Assembly (NCBI GenBank): GCA_003139735.1
Contig: PLGA01000579.1
Location: 1 to 17,817 of the forward strand
DNA length: 17,817 nucleotides
Direction: 5' to 3'
Source: Bryobacterales bacterium
GTDB taxonomy: Bacteria; Acidobacteriota; Terriglobia; Bryobacterales; Bryobacteraceae
Shown: piece after piece, positions 7,021 to 13,756 of the stretch
Position numbering within the stretch: position 1 is the stretch's first letter
How the letters are laid out: each line of letters starts with the position of its first letter
Translations under genes and position numbers: made by a program
The notes under the pieces: generated by a model
What the model saw: the letters and a program-made list of their open reading frames with translations, nothing else
The model's database searches: none
What the model was told of the DNA's origin: nothing

Positions 7021-7879
7021 GGGACGCTCGCGGCGTGAACAGGTAATTGATCGACCCCATATCCACAGCCCCTTTCGAAGCCCATCGGCGCACGTCATCG
7101 GGAGAGATCGGGCGGCGTTCCGCGTCGCCGGTATGGGCCTCGTAACCATGCTCCCAGAAGAGTTCGAACACATCGAGGAAGCGCTCGTTGACGATGCCGG
7201 TAAATTTCGGGCTCAGGTGGTTCTCGACGAGCCAACTCGGCTTTGGATCGAGGTCCAGGGTGGCCGTGGCGCCGCGAAGCACTTCGTATTCGAAGCCTTC
7301 CACGTCGAGTTTGATCGCCAGGCGGACGCCGGCGAAGCGACGCCCGGCGATCGTATCGAGCGTGGTAACGGGGACCAGGGTAAAGCGCGCGGCGGAAGCG
7401 CCGTGCCAGCCCGAGAAGAAGGAGGCCGACGGTCCTCCGCCGTACATCTTCATCATCCGCGGCTCCGCGCCAAGCGCCAGCGGGTAGAGTTCCACCTGCT
7501 CCAGGCCGTTGTACGCAAGATTGCGGAGGAGAAACCGAAGGTTCGAAGGGAGGGGTTCGAAGGCCAGCACCCGTTTGCCGCGGGTAGCCGCCAGGCAAAC
7601 GTACCAGCCGATATTGGCGCCGATGTCGATGAAGGCTTCGGCATCGTCGATCAGGGCGGTAAGCAGGGCAATTTCGTCGGTCTCGTAAGCGCCGGAGCGC
7701 AGTTGCCCGGCGAACCATTCCCCGACCATGGCGGTGGGAGGGACGGCGATTTTGAATCCAAACGGCGTATCGATGGGGGTCGAAGCGGCGCGTTCGTCGC
7801 GATAATCCCGATAGAATTGCCCCCATGCGGGAAACCAGCGGTCTACGCCGTCGCGGAAGAACTGCCTGAGGCTTGCCAT
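7013..7879 (-). CDS. FkbM family SAM-dependent methyltransferase
   Basis: The 288-residue protein shows SAM motif I FIDIGANIGWY (83-93), the acidic-loop strand AFEPLPSN (106-113) and the FkbM signature IKLDVEGFEYEVLRG (189-203). FkbM enzymes O-methylate sugars or polyketides; in this setting methylation of a glycan residue is likely. It lies 10 nt after the acetyltransferase stop and overlaps the ATP-grasp start, so the three genes are probably one transcript. No Shine-Dalgarno precedes the ATG, which fits reinitiation. The first ~75 residues (WFPAWGQFYRDYRDER onwards) are a helical N-terminal extension common in the family. Confidence 0.9.
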   Translation of the reverse strand: MASLRQFFRDGVDRWFPAWGQFYRDYRDERAASTPIDTPFGFKIAVPPTAMVGEWFAGQLRSGAYETDEIALLTALIDDAEAFIDIGANIGWYVCLAATRGKRVLAFEPLPSNLRFLLRNLAYNGLEQVELYPLALGAEPRMMKMYGGGPSASFFSGWHGASAARFTLVPVTTLDTIAGRRFAGVRLAIKLDVEGFEYEVLRGATATLDLDPKPSWLVENHLSPKFTGIVNERFLDVFELFWEHGYEAHTGDAERRPISPDDVRRWASKGAVDMGSINYLFTPRASHD

Positions 7880-7889
7880 GTCTTGAGTT

Positions 7890-8483
7890 CTATATGGTAT
7901 CGCGCGAGGCGGCGGCGCGAACTACTTGGGCCGGGCTGCCGACGGCAACGGAGCGATCCGGAATCGGCCGGGTGACCACCGAACCGGCCCCGATGGTAGT
8001 TCCCTGCCCTACGTCCGCCATCACAACAGCCGCCGCGCCGATCCAGCAATCGGGACCGATGGTGACGGTGGTAAACGCGCCCTCTTCGGCGCCGGAAATC
8101 TCACCGGCCGAATTTCGCGCGTGCTGGCGGCTTCCACTGAGGATCTGAACGCCGGAGGCGATCTGCGCGCGTTCGCCGATCACGGCCTTCCCGACGATGC
8201 AGTAGCTGCCGATGTACACGCCGGAGCCAAGCCGGGCTTGAGGATGAGCGAAAAAGGAGCCGAAGGAGACGCGGCTGGTGAGCGAGCATTCTTCCAGAGT
8301 GAGTTTGTAGAATGCAATACGCAGATAGTCGCCCGGAATCCCTGGGACGGTGGCGCAGGCCTGGGCGAAAAACGCGAACGGCAGCTCCCAGCGCCCAAAG
8401 GCCGAAGCGGCGGCGGGGAGGAACATCAAGAGCAGGGACGCTCCACGCAGAATCCATTTGAGCGCCTTGATCCCTTCGGCCAT
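7890..8483 (-). CDS. Left-handed beta-helix (hexapeptide) acetyltransferase
   Basis: The 197-residue protein has a ~55-residue N-terminal helical part with a hydrophobic stretch (GASLLLMFLPAAASAF, 14-29) followed by hexapeptide turns: VSFGSFFAHPQARLGSGVYIGSYCIVG (72-98), IASGVQILSG, and TIGPDCWIGAAAVVMADVGQGTTIGAGSVVT (141-171). The layout is that of WcaF/maltose O-acetyltransferase-like enzymes, which transfer acetyl from acetyl-CoA to a sugar hydroxyl. SGSRQH (116-121) may provide the catalytic His. It is the first gene of the minus-strand operon and is divergent from the glycosyltransferase at 8528. No Shine-Dalgarno is present; a -10-like TATACT sits 9 nt before the ATG within a palindrome. 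Confidence 0.88.
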   Translation of the reverse strand: MAEGIKALKWILRGASLLLMFLPAAASAFGRWELPFAFFAQACATVPGIPGDYLRIAFYKLTLEECSLTSRVSFGSFFAHPQARLGSGVYIGSYCIVGKAVIGERAQIASGVQILSGSRQHARNSAGEISGAEEGAFTTVTIGPDCWIGAAAVVMADVGQGTTIGAGSVVTRPIPDRSVAVGSPAQVVRAAASRDTI

Positions 8484-8485
8484 AT

Positions 8486-8502
8486 ATCGTAGAGTATACG
8501 AT
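8486..8502. promoter_or_regulatory. Palindrome ATCGTA-N5-TACGAT in a 44-bp divergent promoter region
   Basis: Perfect 6-bp arms (8486-8491 and 8497-8502) flank GAGTA. On the minus strand the spacer and right arm contain TATACT (8498-8493), 9 nt before the acetyltransferase ATG. The site could be an operator covering that promoter, or a hairpin at the start of the minus-strand mRNA. Confidence 0.5.
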
Positions 8503-8510
8503 CTGGTTGT

Positions 8511-8517
8511 AAGGAGG
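8511..8517 (+). promoter_or_regulatory. Perfect Shine-Dalgarno deciding a GTG start
   Basis: AAGGAGG ends 10 nt before GTG 8528. It supports GTG as the start of the glycosyltransferase, whose sequence MRILFVSPR begins exactly at the expected first beta-strand. Confidence 0.85.
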
Positions 8518-8527
8518 CCCGCTCACC

Positions 8528-9718
8528 GTGCGTATTCTTTTCGTATCGCCGCGCTCGTGCTGGCCGCCCCAGAGCGGGGCGGCGCTGCGGGAGTATCATC
8601 TGGCGCGAGCTTTGGGCGAACGGGCGGAACTGACGCACGTCTTCTTCTCGCAGGCCGGGGCGCGCGATGCGGCCGATGCGCCTTTCCGCCGCACCGCCGT
8701 GTCCGCGCCGGCGCCGCGGCGCTACACTCCGGCGAAAATCGTCCGCGGGATCCTGGGAGGCCAGCCCCTGTCGCTGGTGAATTACACTTCGGACGCAATG
8801 AAAGCGGTCTTGGCCGCCCTGGTAGACCGGCAGCCGTTCGACCTGGTACACGTCGACAGCATTCACATGGCGGCTTATGAACCCATCCTGCGGCGCGCCG
8901 GCGCGCCCATGGTCTACGATTGGCACAATATCGAATCGGAAGCCATGCGGCGTTACAGCGCGAATGCGCCCTCGGTTGCGCACAGGCTCTACGCCTCCAT
9001 GACCGCGGGCCGATTGGCGGCGCTCGAGAAGGAAATTCTGCGGACGGCGGACGGGCACATCGTTTGCAGCGAAAGGGAGCGCGAAACGCTGCTGGGCATT
9101 GCGCCCGGAGCGCGCATCGCCACGATTGAGAACGGCGCCGATCTCAGTTTTTTCAACGAAGCACAGCCGGCCGCCGAGCGCCGCCGCATTCTTTTCGTGG
9201 GATGGATGAGCTACCACGCGAACATCGAAGCGGCGGTAGCCTTCACGCACACCGTCTGGCCGGGCATCCGGGAACGCTTTCCGGAGTGGCGGCTGACCCT
9301 GGCGGGACTCGATCCGGCACCCGCGGTTCTGGCGCTCCGCGGCGAGGCCAACGTGGAAGTCACCGGCACGGTGGAAGATGTACGGCCATATTACCGGGAG
9401 GCGGTCGCCGCCATCGTCCCCTTGCGTACGGGCGGGGGGACGCGGCTGAAGATCCTGGAAGCGATGGCCGCGGGCGTGCCGGTGATTTCCACGCCGCTGG
9501 GCGCGGAGGGCCTGGCGGTGACTCCGGGGGTGGACATCCTGATCGCGGAAAAGGACGGAGATTGGCTGCCGTTCATGACCGCGCTTTCCACGCAAGGCGA
9601 TTTATGGAACCGCCTGGCCGAGGCGGGCCGGCGGTTGGTGACGGCGCGGTACGACTGGGAGGCCCTGGGCCAGGCGCTGTATGAGACGTATTGCCGCTGG
9701 CTGTGGACGCCGCGATGA
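8528..9718 (+). CDS. GT4 glycosyltransferase, similar to exosortase/EPS-associated sugar transferases
   Basis: The 396-residue protein starts (GTG, strong Shine-Dalgarno) with the GT-B strand RILFVSPRSCWPPQSGAALRE. Other landmarks are VYDWHNIESEAM in the acceptor domain, FVGWMSYHANIEAA and LAGLDPAP in the donor domain, and GGGTRLKILEAMAAGVPVISTPLGAEGL (E311 in the nucleotide-sugar motif). The pattern resembles the group containing TIGR03087 sugar transferases associated with PEP-CTERM/exosortase EPS clusters; assignment to that exact family is inference. It lies in tandem with the next glycosyltransferase, overlapping by 4 nt (ATGA), and both probably extend the same repeat unit. Confidence 0.92.
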   Translation: MRILFVSPRSCWPPQSGAALREYHLARALGERAELTHVFFSQAGARDAADAPFRRTAVSAPAPRRYTPAKIVRGILGGQPLSLVNYTSDAMKAVLAALVDRQPFDLVHVDSIHMAAYEPILRRAGAPMVYDWHNIESEAMRRYSANAPSVAHRLYASMTAGRLAALEKEILRTADGHIVCSERERETLLGIAPGARIATIENGADLSFFNEAQPAAERRRILFVGWMSYHANIEAAVAFTHTVWPGIRERFPEWRLTLAGLDPAPAVLALRGEANVEVTGTVEDVRPYYREAVAAIVPLRTGGGTRLKILEAMAAGVPVISTPLGAEGLAVTPGVDILIAEKDGDWLPFMTALSTQGDLWNRLAEAGRRLVTARYDWEALGQALYETYCRWLWTPR

Positions 9719-10851
9719 AGAGCCTACGCCTGCTGGCGATTCTAGAGGCCGACACCATCACGGGGCCGGCGAAGAACCTGCTTCAATTCGCGCAATGCGC
9801 CCGCGGGCAAGTGGACGTGGAGATCGCGGTTTTCCGGCGCGAAGGCCAGTCGAACCTGTTTATCGAGACAGCCGGGCGCCTGGCCATCCCCGTTCATACC
9901 ATGCCCGAAGCGGGCCGCTTCGACCTCACGGTGGTTCGCGCGCTGCGCTCCCTCGCCGGCGAGTTGAAGCCGGACGTGGTTCAAAGTCACGCCGTAAAAT
10001 CGCACTTCCTCGCGCGGGCGTCGGGGTTGCACCGCATGGCGCCCTGGGTTGCCTTTCATCACGGGTATACCTGGCCGGACCTGCGGGCGAGGATTTATAA
10101 CCAGTTGGACCGCTGGTCCTTGCGGGGCGCCGATTGCGTGCTCACGGTGAGCGAGCCGTTTCGCCGGGAACTGGTCCGCAGGGGCGTGGCGGCGCAGCGC
10201 ATCGAGGTGGTGCATAACGCCATCGATCCGCAATGGGGGCGGCGCGACAAGAGTCCGGAGGCGTCCGCGGCTTTGCGCGCCAGGCTGGGAATCGGCCCGG
10301 AGACGCGCGTGGTTCTCATCGTGGGCCGGTTGTCCTCCGAGAAAGACCATGGGACGCTGCTCGAGGCGATGCGGCGCGTGCGAGGCATGGCCCCGGATGC
10401 TCACCTGGCGATCGTAGGGGATGGGCCGGAGCGGCCGAGGATCGAAGAAACCGTCCGCAGGCTCGGCCTTGTGGGATCGGTCACGCTGGCGGGGCAGGTT
10501 CCGTCGGCCGAGCCGTTTTACGGCATCGCGGATATTTGCGTTTTGTCGTCGTTGAGCGAGGGGTCGCCCAACGCCTTGCTGGAGGCCATGGCGGCCGGCG
10601 TGCCGGTGGTGGCGACGGCGGTGGGCGGCATCCCGGAGATGGTTACGCACGGCGAGAGCGCGCTGCTGGTCAAGCCGGGAGATTGCGAGGCGATGACGAA
10701 CGCCATTGCGGCGCTGCTGAACGATGGGGATCTGGCGCGGAGACTGGCGGCGCGAGCGCGGGAGATTGTCTTGGAACGGCATGCGCCGGAGGCAAGGGCG
10801 CGGAGGCTGGTGGAGATTTACGAATCCTTGACGCGGAGACCGGCCCGCTAG
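9715..10851 (+). CDS. GT4 glycosyltransferase (second gene of coupled pair)
   Basis: The 378-residue protein begins MKSLRLLAILEADTITGPAKN, with the GPAKN loop typical of GT4 acceptor domains. The donor domain shows LIVGRLSSEKDH, LAIVGDGPERPRIE, the E-x7-E motif (E282 to E290 in EGSPNALLE), and AVGGIPEMV followed by LVKPGD. The ATG at 9715 is chosen because it overlaps the stop of the upstream gene as ATGA, the usual signature of translational coupling; eight further in-frame residues upstream lie inside the preceding gene. It is the last gene of the EPS cluster in this window, followed by 49 bp and a convergent gene of different character. Confidence 0.93.
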   Translation: MKSLRLLAILEADTITGPAKNLLQFAQCARGQVDVEIAVFRREGQSNLFIETAGRLAIPVHTMPEAGRFDLTVVRALRSLAGELKPDVVQSHAVKSHFLARASGLHRMAPWVAFHHGYTWPDLRARIYNQLDRWSLRGADCVLTVSEPFRRELVRRGVAAQRIEVVHNAIDPQWGRRDKSPEASAALRARLGIGPETRVVLIVGRLSSEKDHGTLLEAMRRVRGMAPDAHLAIVGDGPERPRIEETVRRLGLVGSVTLAGQVPSAEPFYGIADICVLSSLSEGSPNALLEAMAAGVPVVATAVGGIPEMVTHGESALLVKPGDCEAMTNAIAALLNDGDLARRLAARAREIVLERHAPEARARRLVEIYESLTRRPAR

Positions 10852-10900
10852 GGCAGCGGGCACCCCGACACGGTGCTGCACCTGGTGTGCCAAGAGCGCG

Positions 10901-11461
10901 CTACTCTTCTACATAGACGTACACGGGTAATTTGGCGACCCGTTCGCCCCACTTTGTCAGGCGCACGTCAAGACGTTTCATGTCGACGCAAGCGGAGGCC
11001 GGAGCTGCTTTCCTATCGTCCGTACCAGCGTCGATGAGGGGGCGCATTCTTCCGGCATTGGGCTCGCCCACGATGTAGATGCTGCCCGGAGAATCGGCCG
11101 TAGAATCCGTAGAATCGCCGATATTCACCTTGCGGAGAGTTGACCCATATACGAGGAGAATCACCTCGCACGGCTTGCGGGCAATCGCGAAGTGTTCAAG
11201 TACTGCGGCCGCAACGTTACCGAGTTGAACCAACGCATGTTCTACATTCGTCCTCTTCGACTCACAGACCAACGCGCTCGCCGCCTGCTTGAAATTCGGT
11301 TTGAAGCCAACGATGTCCGCACAATTGGTGTCTTCTTTACCTTGGACCACCTTTATTTGTAGGAGAGCCTTTATATTGGCCTCCCCAAGAACCACCTCAT
11401 AACCGAGCCGCCTAACGAAGTCCCTCGCTCGCGCTTCCTGTGCGTCACCCGAAGCAGCCAT
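10901..11461 (-). CDS. Unrecognised protein with a possible PD-(D/E)XK nuclease-like core
   Basis: I do not recognise this 186-residue protein as a named family. Its N-terminal half suggests a restriction-endonuclease-like fold: a helix and strand ARDFVRRLGYEVV (11-24), ADIVGF (D49), then strand ALVCESKR with E67-x-K69, and a helix VEHALVQLGNVAAAV with a Gln, as in D...E-x-K...Q-L nucleases. The C-terminal half has VILLVYGS and a final VAKLPVYVYVEE strand, without clear motifs. The start at 11461 is chosen over an ATG 11 codons upstream because AAAAAGGAG lies 8 nt before it. It is downstream of and probably cotranscribed with the gene at 11522-12088 (60 nt gap). Possible roles include a defence effector or DNA-repair nuclease; neither is shown. 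Confidence 0.7.
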   Translation of the reverse strand: MAASGDAQEARARDFVRRLGYEVVLGEANIKALLQIKVVQGKEDTNCADIVGFKPNFKQAASALVCESKRTNVEHALVQLGNVAAAVLEHFAIARKPCEVILLVYGSTLRKVNIGDSTDSTADSPGSIYIVGEPNAGRMRPLIDAGTDDRKAAPASACVDMKRLDVRLTKWGERVAKLPVYVYVEE

Positions 11462-11521
11462 TCCAAGGTCTCCTTTTTCCGAGATTTGTCGCACTTGATT
11501 CTATCGCCGCGCGGGAGTTCC

Positions 11522-12088
11522 TCAGCGAGATGCGCCTCGAGCGACACACACTTGGCCGAGGGCGTAGCCGTCTTTGGCGGTTTCGAGCACCGCCACACCG
11601 GCCACGACCAGCCCGAACCCGCTGAGAGCCGTTACCGATCCCACTCCCGCCGCTGCGATATCCAGGGCTACCTTGACCACAGCCATGCTGCAGTCGTTCA
11701 GTTCGATGCCCTGTGTCTCGGCCAACTTTTCGAAGCGGTCTACGAAAACCTGCAAAACGCCAGCCCCGCCGCTGGCGCCGTAGGCCTTGAAGCCTGCAGC
11801 CGCCGACGTAAGTCCGACGGCGGCTCCCCGTTCGATATAGCCTGCGGCTTTGAATGCCTTTTGTGAGTTATCAAAGACATCATAGGTGTCCTTGGCGCCT
11901 TTGATGGCAGCCGCTGTCTTGGGGTGTTGGAGGATGTACCTGTAAATATCCATGCAAAAGACCGCGTAACTGGTTGCGGCCTCGGGAGTTAGACCCGTGC
12001 GCATCAAGGTCGCCCGTACGACGGCGCCAAACTTGCCAACGTCCTTTGCGCCGACGTCAGACTCAGGTTTCTGATAATGACTACTCAT
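11522..12088 (-). CDS. Gly/Ala-rich protein of unknown function, possibly membrane-active
   Basis: The 188-residue protein has no family I can name. Residues 15-80 are mixed helical (VGKFGAVVRATLMRTGLTPEAA; YAVFCMDIYRYILQHP). Residues 84-116 and 134-170 are Gly/Ala-rich and hydrophobic (for example AAAGVGSVTALSGFGLVVAGVAVL), separated by a charged segment VDRFEKLAETQGIELND. This could be a helical-hairpin membrane inserter or just a small Ala-rich helical bundle. There is no signal peptide. The start is set by GGAGG 8 nt before ATG 12088; the frame is open for 32 more codons upstream, but that part covers hairpins and a -10-like site and looks non-coding. It is paired with the nuclease-like gene downstream. 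Confidence 0.7.
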   Translation of the reverse strand: MSSHYQKPESDVGAKDVGKFGAVVRATLMRTGLTPEAATSYAVFCMDIYRYILQHPKTAAAIKGAKDTYDVFDNSQKAFKAAGYIERGAAVGLTSAAAGFKAYGASGGAGVLQVFVDRFEKLAETQGIELNDCSMAVVKVALDIAAAGVGSVTALSGFGLVVAGVAVLETAKDGYALGQVCVARGASR

Positions 12089-12122
12089 TTCCGGCTCCTC
12101 CCACTCGCTCGAATCATTTCGC

Positions 12123-12142
12123 AAGGAAAGTGTTCTTTCCTT
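12123..12142. promoter_or_regulatory. Perfect 8-bp hairpin in the leader of the minus-strand pair
   Basis: AAGGAAAG (12123-12130), TGTT and CTTTCCTT (12135-12142). If transcription starts near 12157, the hairpin lies at the 5' end of the mRNA, ~35 nt upstream of the ATG and separate from the GGAGG ribosome binding site. Confidence 0.6.
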
Positions 12143-12182
12143 TTCGGATTGTCGGGCTGATTCAGTATACAACCAGCCGCCC

Positions 12183-12201
12183 ACCTTTGATCCTCAAAGG
12201 T
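12183..12201. promoter_or_regulatory. Operator-like inverted repeat ACCTTTGA-N3-TCAAAGGT
   Basis: Perfect 8-bp arms separated by TCC. The site lies 13 bp upstream of the minus-strand TATACT and so would cover its -35 region, which itself has no recognisable -35 hexamer. This geometry suits an activator or repressor site. Confidence 0.55.
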
Positions 12202-12382
12202 TGCCGTTTCGGGCAGCCGTCATTGGCTGCGTCAATCTCCGATTCGCCCTAGCGCCGAGAATCCAAGACTGGGAACTAAAGATGGTACTTTCGTACTACG
12301 TCCGACAGAAGCCGCTGGTTCGCGACATTCCAAGTGACTCTGAGTAAAGCGCTTGAGCGGATCCCTTGCATTTGCATTGAGG

Positions 12383-12410
12383 TTGAACTTAAGATTATTG
12401 TGTCTAATAC
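12383..12410 (+). promoter_or_regulatory. Probable sigma70 promoter for the secreted Gly/Ala-rich protein
   Basis: TTGAAC (12383-12388), 16-bp spacer, TAATAC (12405-12410). The predicted start near 12417 leaves a ~45-nt leader ending in GAAGGTGG before ATG 12462. Confidence 0.6.
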
Positions 12411-12461
12411 TGCACAAGTCCGAAAAGTCCGCGCGGATACAGGCCGCCGGGAAGGTGGACA

Positions 12462-13484
12462 ATGCGCCTCTGGAACGTTCTGGCCATGCTGGTGGCAGCC
12501 AGCAGTTTCGGTATCGCTGCACACAAAGTGCAGAGCCCGCCAACCGAACTAAACATCACAGTTATCGAAAGGGCCGAAGAGAAGCGCCCGATCAACGATC
12601 TGCGACGCCGCACAAGCCGTGAGCCAATCGTCCAGGTGACCGATCAAAACCGCCGTCCGGTGGCCGGCGCGGCCGTATCCTTTGAGCTTCCAACAACGGG
12701 CGCGGGTGGCGCCTTCAAAGGCGGCAATTCCCTCAAGGTTATGACAAATGCCAAGGGGGTGGCCAGAGCAGCCGGGTTTCGGCCAAATGCTATCGCCGGA
12801 TCCTTCCAAATCCACGTAACCGCTACTTTCCAGCATGTCGTTGGAACGGCAGTAATTGCACAGACGAATGCCGCTTCCGGGGCTGGTGCGATGGCTTCGT
12901 CCGCTGGCGCGGTCGCAGGAAGTTCGGGGACTGGAAGCGGCGCAGGTGGTGGTGCAGCCGCCGGGGGTGGGACAGCGGGCAGCACGGGCGCGAGCACTGC
13001 CGCGAGCGCTGCCGGTACCACAGCAGGTGCAGGGACGGGCGCTGGGGCGGTCGGGGCCGTGGGGGGCGCAGTAGCAGGGACCGGAGTCGGCATATCTACG
13101 ACCGCCGCTATCGGCATAGGTGCCGGGGTCACCGCCGTCACTGGTGCCGCCGTTGCAGTCAAAGTTGCCACAAGCTCCCCCAGCTCCAGCACGAGTCAAA
13201 CGTCCGGCACGATTAGCTCCCCGGGGCTCCCCGTGTTTGGCCCTGCCATAGTTCCCCACAGCGGGATGAGGTGGATTGCGGGCTCTTTGTTTGCGCGGTC
13301 TGCCCTGGCCGTGAAACTTCCCGCCGCCCGGGTTTCGCTGGCCTCACGCGGGGTGCCGATTGTCTTGCTCCGTCTGGCCGGAAACCGGTTCGTGCGGCTG
13401 GCGGTGGGTCATTTCTCGTTTGGACAGCCCAGAAACGTCGGTGATGGACATACGGGCGCAATGCGCCACGGGATTCGAAAGTAA
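12462..13484 (+). CDS. Secreted Ig-like protein with long Gly/Ala/Ser-rich segment
   Basis: The 340-residue product begins with a signal peptide (MRLWNVLAMLVAASSFGIAA). Residues ~53-125 resemble a bacterial Ig-like/Big_1 or carboxypeptidase-regulatory beta-sandwich: EPIVQVTDQNRRPVAGAAVSFELP, then TNAKGVARAAGFRPNAIAGSFQIHVTA. Residues ~139-235 are almost entirely Gly, Ala, Ser and Thr and end in a hydrophobic stretch (AAIGIGAGVTAVTGAAVAV) that could cross or sit in a membrane. A Ser-rich linker follows, and then a basic ~80-residue tail with no domain I recognise. Similar Ig plus Gly-rich proteins are frequent in Acidobacteria, usually with shorter tails, which is recollection rather than a search result. 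ATG is supported by GAAGGTGG just upstream. Function is unknown; a surface or periplasmic role is likely. Confidence 0.8.
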   Translation: MRLWNVLAMLVAASSFGIAAHKVQSPPTELNITVIERAEEKRPINDLRRRTSREPIVQVTDQNRRPVAGAAVSFELPTTGAGGAFKGGNSLKVMTNAKGVARAAGFRPNAIAGSFQIHVTATFQHVVGTAVIAQTNAASGAGAMASSAGAVAGSSGTGSGAGGGAAAGGGTAGSTGASTAASAAGTTAGAGTGAGAVGAVGGAVAGTGVGISTTAAIGIGAGVTAVTGAAVAVKVATSSPSSSTSQTSGTISSPGLPVFGPAIVPHSGMRWIAGSLFARSALAVKLPAARVSLASRGVPIVLLRLAGNRFVRLAVGHFSFGQPRNVGDGHTGAMRHGIRK

Positions 13485-13691
13485 AGGGGGGATTCGAGTG
13501 CCTTTCCGTGGAATCTATAGAACCGCGGTTGTTCCACCTGGTTGCTGTACAACCTGAAGACAAACTCACAAGGGATCACAAGATTCCCGCCAATCAACCC
13601 CTGCAACCGTTGGTTGCCTTGCCCGGGTACCGGCCGGCCCGCCAACTCAAACTGGAGCGGAGCAAATAAGATAACAGAATGAGAAAATCTA
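13485..13691. other. Non-coding stretch with nested inverted repeats
   Basis: It contains GTGGAA (13508-13513) and TTCCAC (13532-13537) enclosing the palindrome AACCGCGGTT (13521-13530), then GGTTG-N5-CAACC (13540-13554) and a GC-rich palindromic patch near 13623-13640. It follows the end of the preceding gene, so some of this may be terminator or attenuator structure, but there is no U-run. It becomes AT-rich after about 13660, leading into a promoter. Confidence 0.5.
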
Positions 13692-13720
13692 TTGACATCT
13701 CTAAAGACCTGTTGTATATT
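13692..13720 (+). promoter_or_regulatory. Near-consensus sigma70 promoter of the dockerin-cohesin locus
   Basis: TTGACA (13692-13697), a 17-bp spacer and TATATT (13715-13720), in an AT-rich stretch. The expected start is near 13727. It is the strongest promoter in the window and likely drives the dockerin, cohesin and BACON genes together. A Shine-Dalgarno GGAGG (13742-13746) follows, but it can pair with CTCC (13734-13737) across TTTT. Confidence 0.85.
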
Positions 13721-13756
13721 TGGCGCGTTACTGCTCCTTTTGGAGGTTAAAGTACC

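Larger units (their letters stand above)
12089..12461. other. 373-bp divergent intergenic region with several inverted repeats
   Basis: No gene is supported here. It holds the leader and probable promoter of the minus-strand pair (TATACT on the minus strand at 12169-12164), two perfect 8-bp inverted repeats and a 6-bp one (GCAGCC 12213-12218 with GGCTGC 12225-12230), and the promoter of the plus-strand gene. Confidence 0.7.

Noticed and set aside
6896..7975. Plus-strand open frame of 359 codons
   Set aside because: It is antisense to the FkbM methyltransferase, whose SAM and FkbM motifs are intact.
10860..10876. Terminator between the converging genes at 10,851 and 10,901
   Set aside because: GCACC...GGTGC forms only a 5-bp stem with no U-run on either strand.
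8426..10893. Minus-strand open frames of 389 (8426-9595) and 383 (9742-10893) codons
   Set aside because: Both are shadows of the two plus-strand glycosyltransferases and are Arg/Gly/Pro-rich with no motifs.
12549..13259. Minus-strand frames of 236 and 182 codons opposite the Gly/Ala-rich protein
   Set aside because: Low-complexity GGC/GCC repeats on the plus strand create open Ala/Pro-rich frames on the other strand; signal peptide, ribosome binding site and promoter all favour the plus strand.
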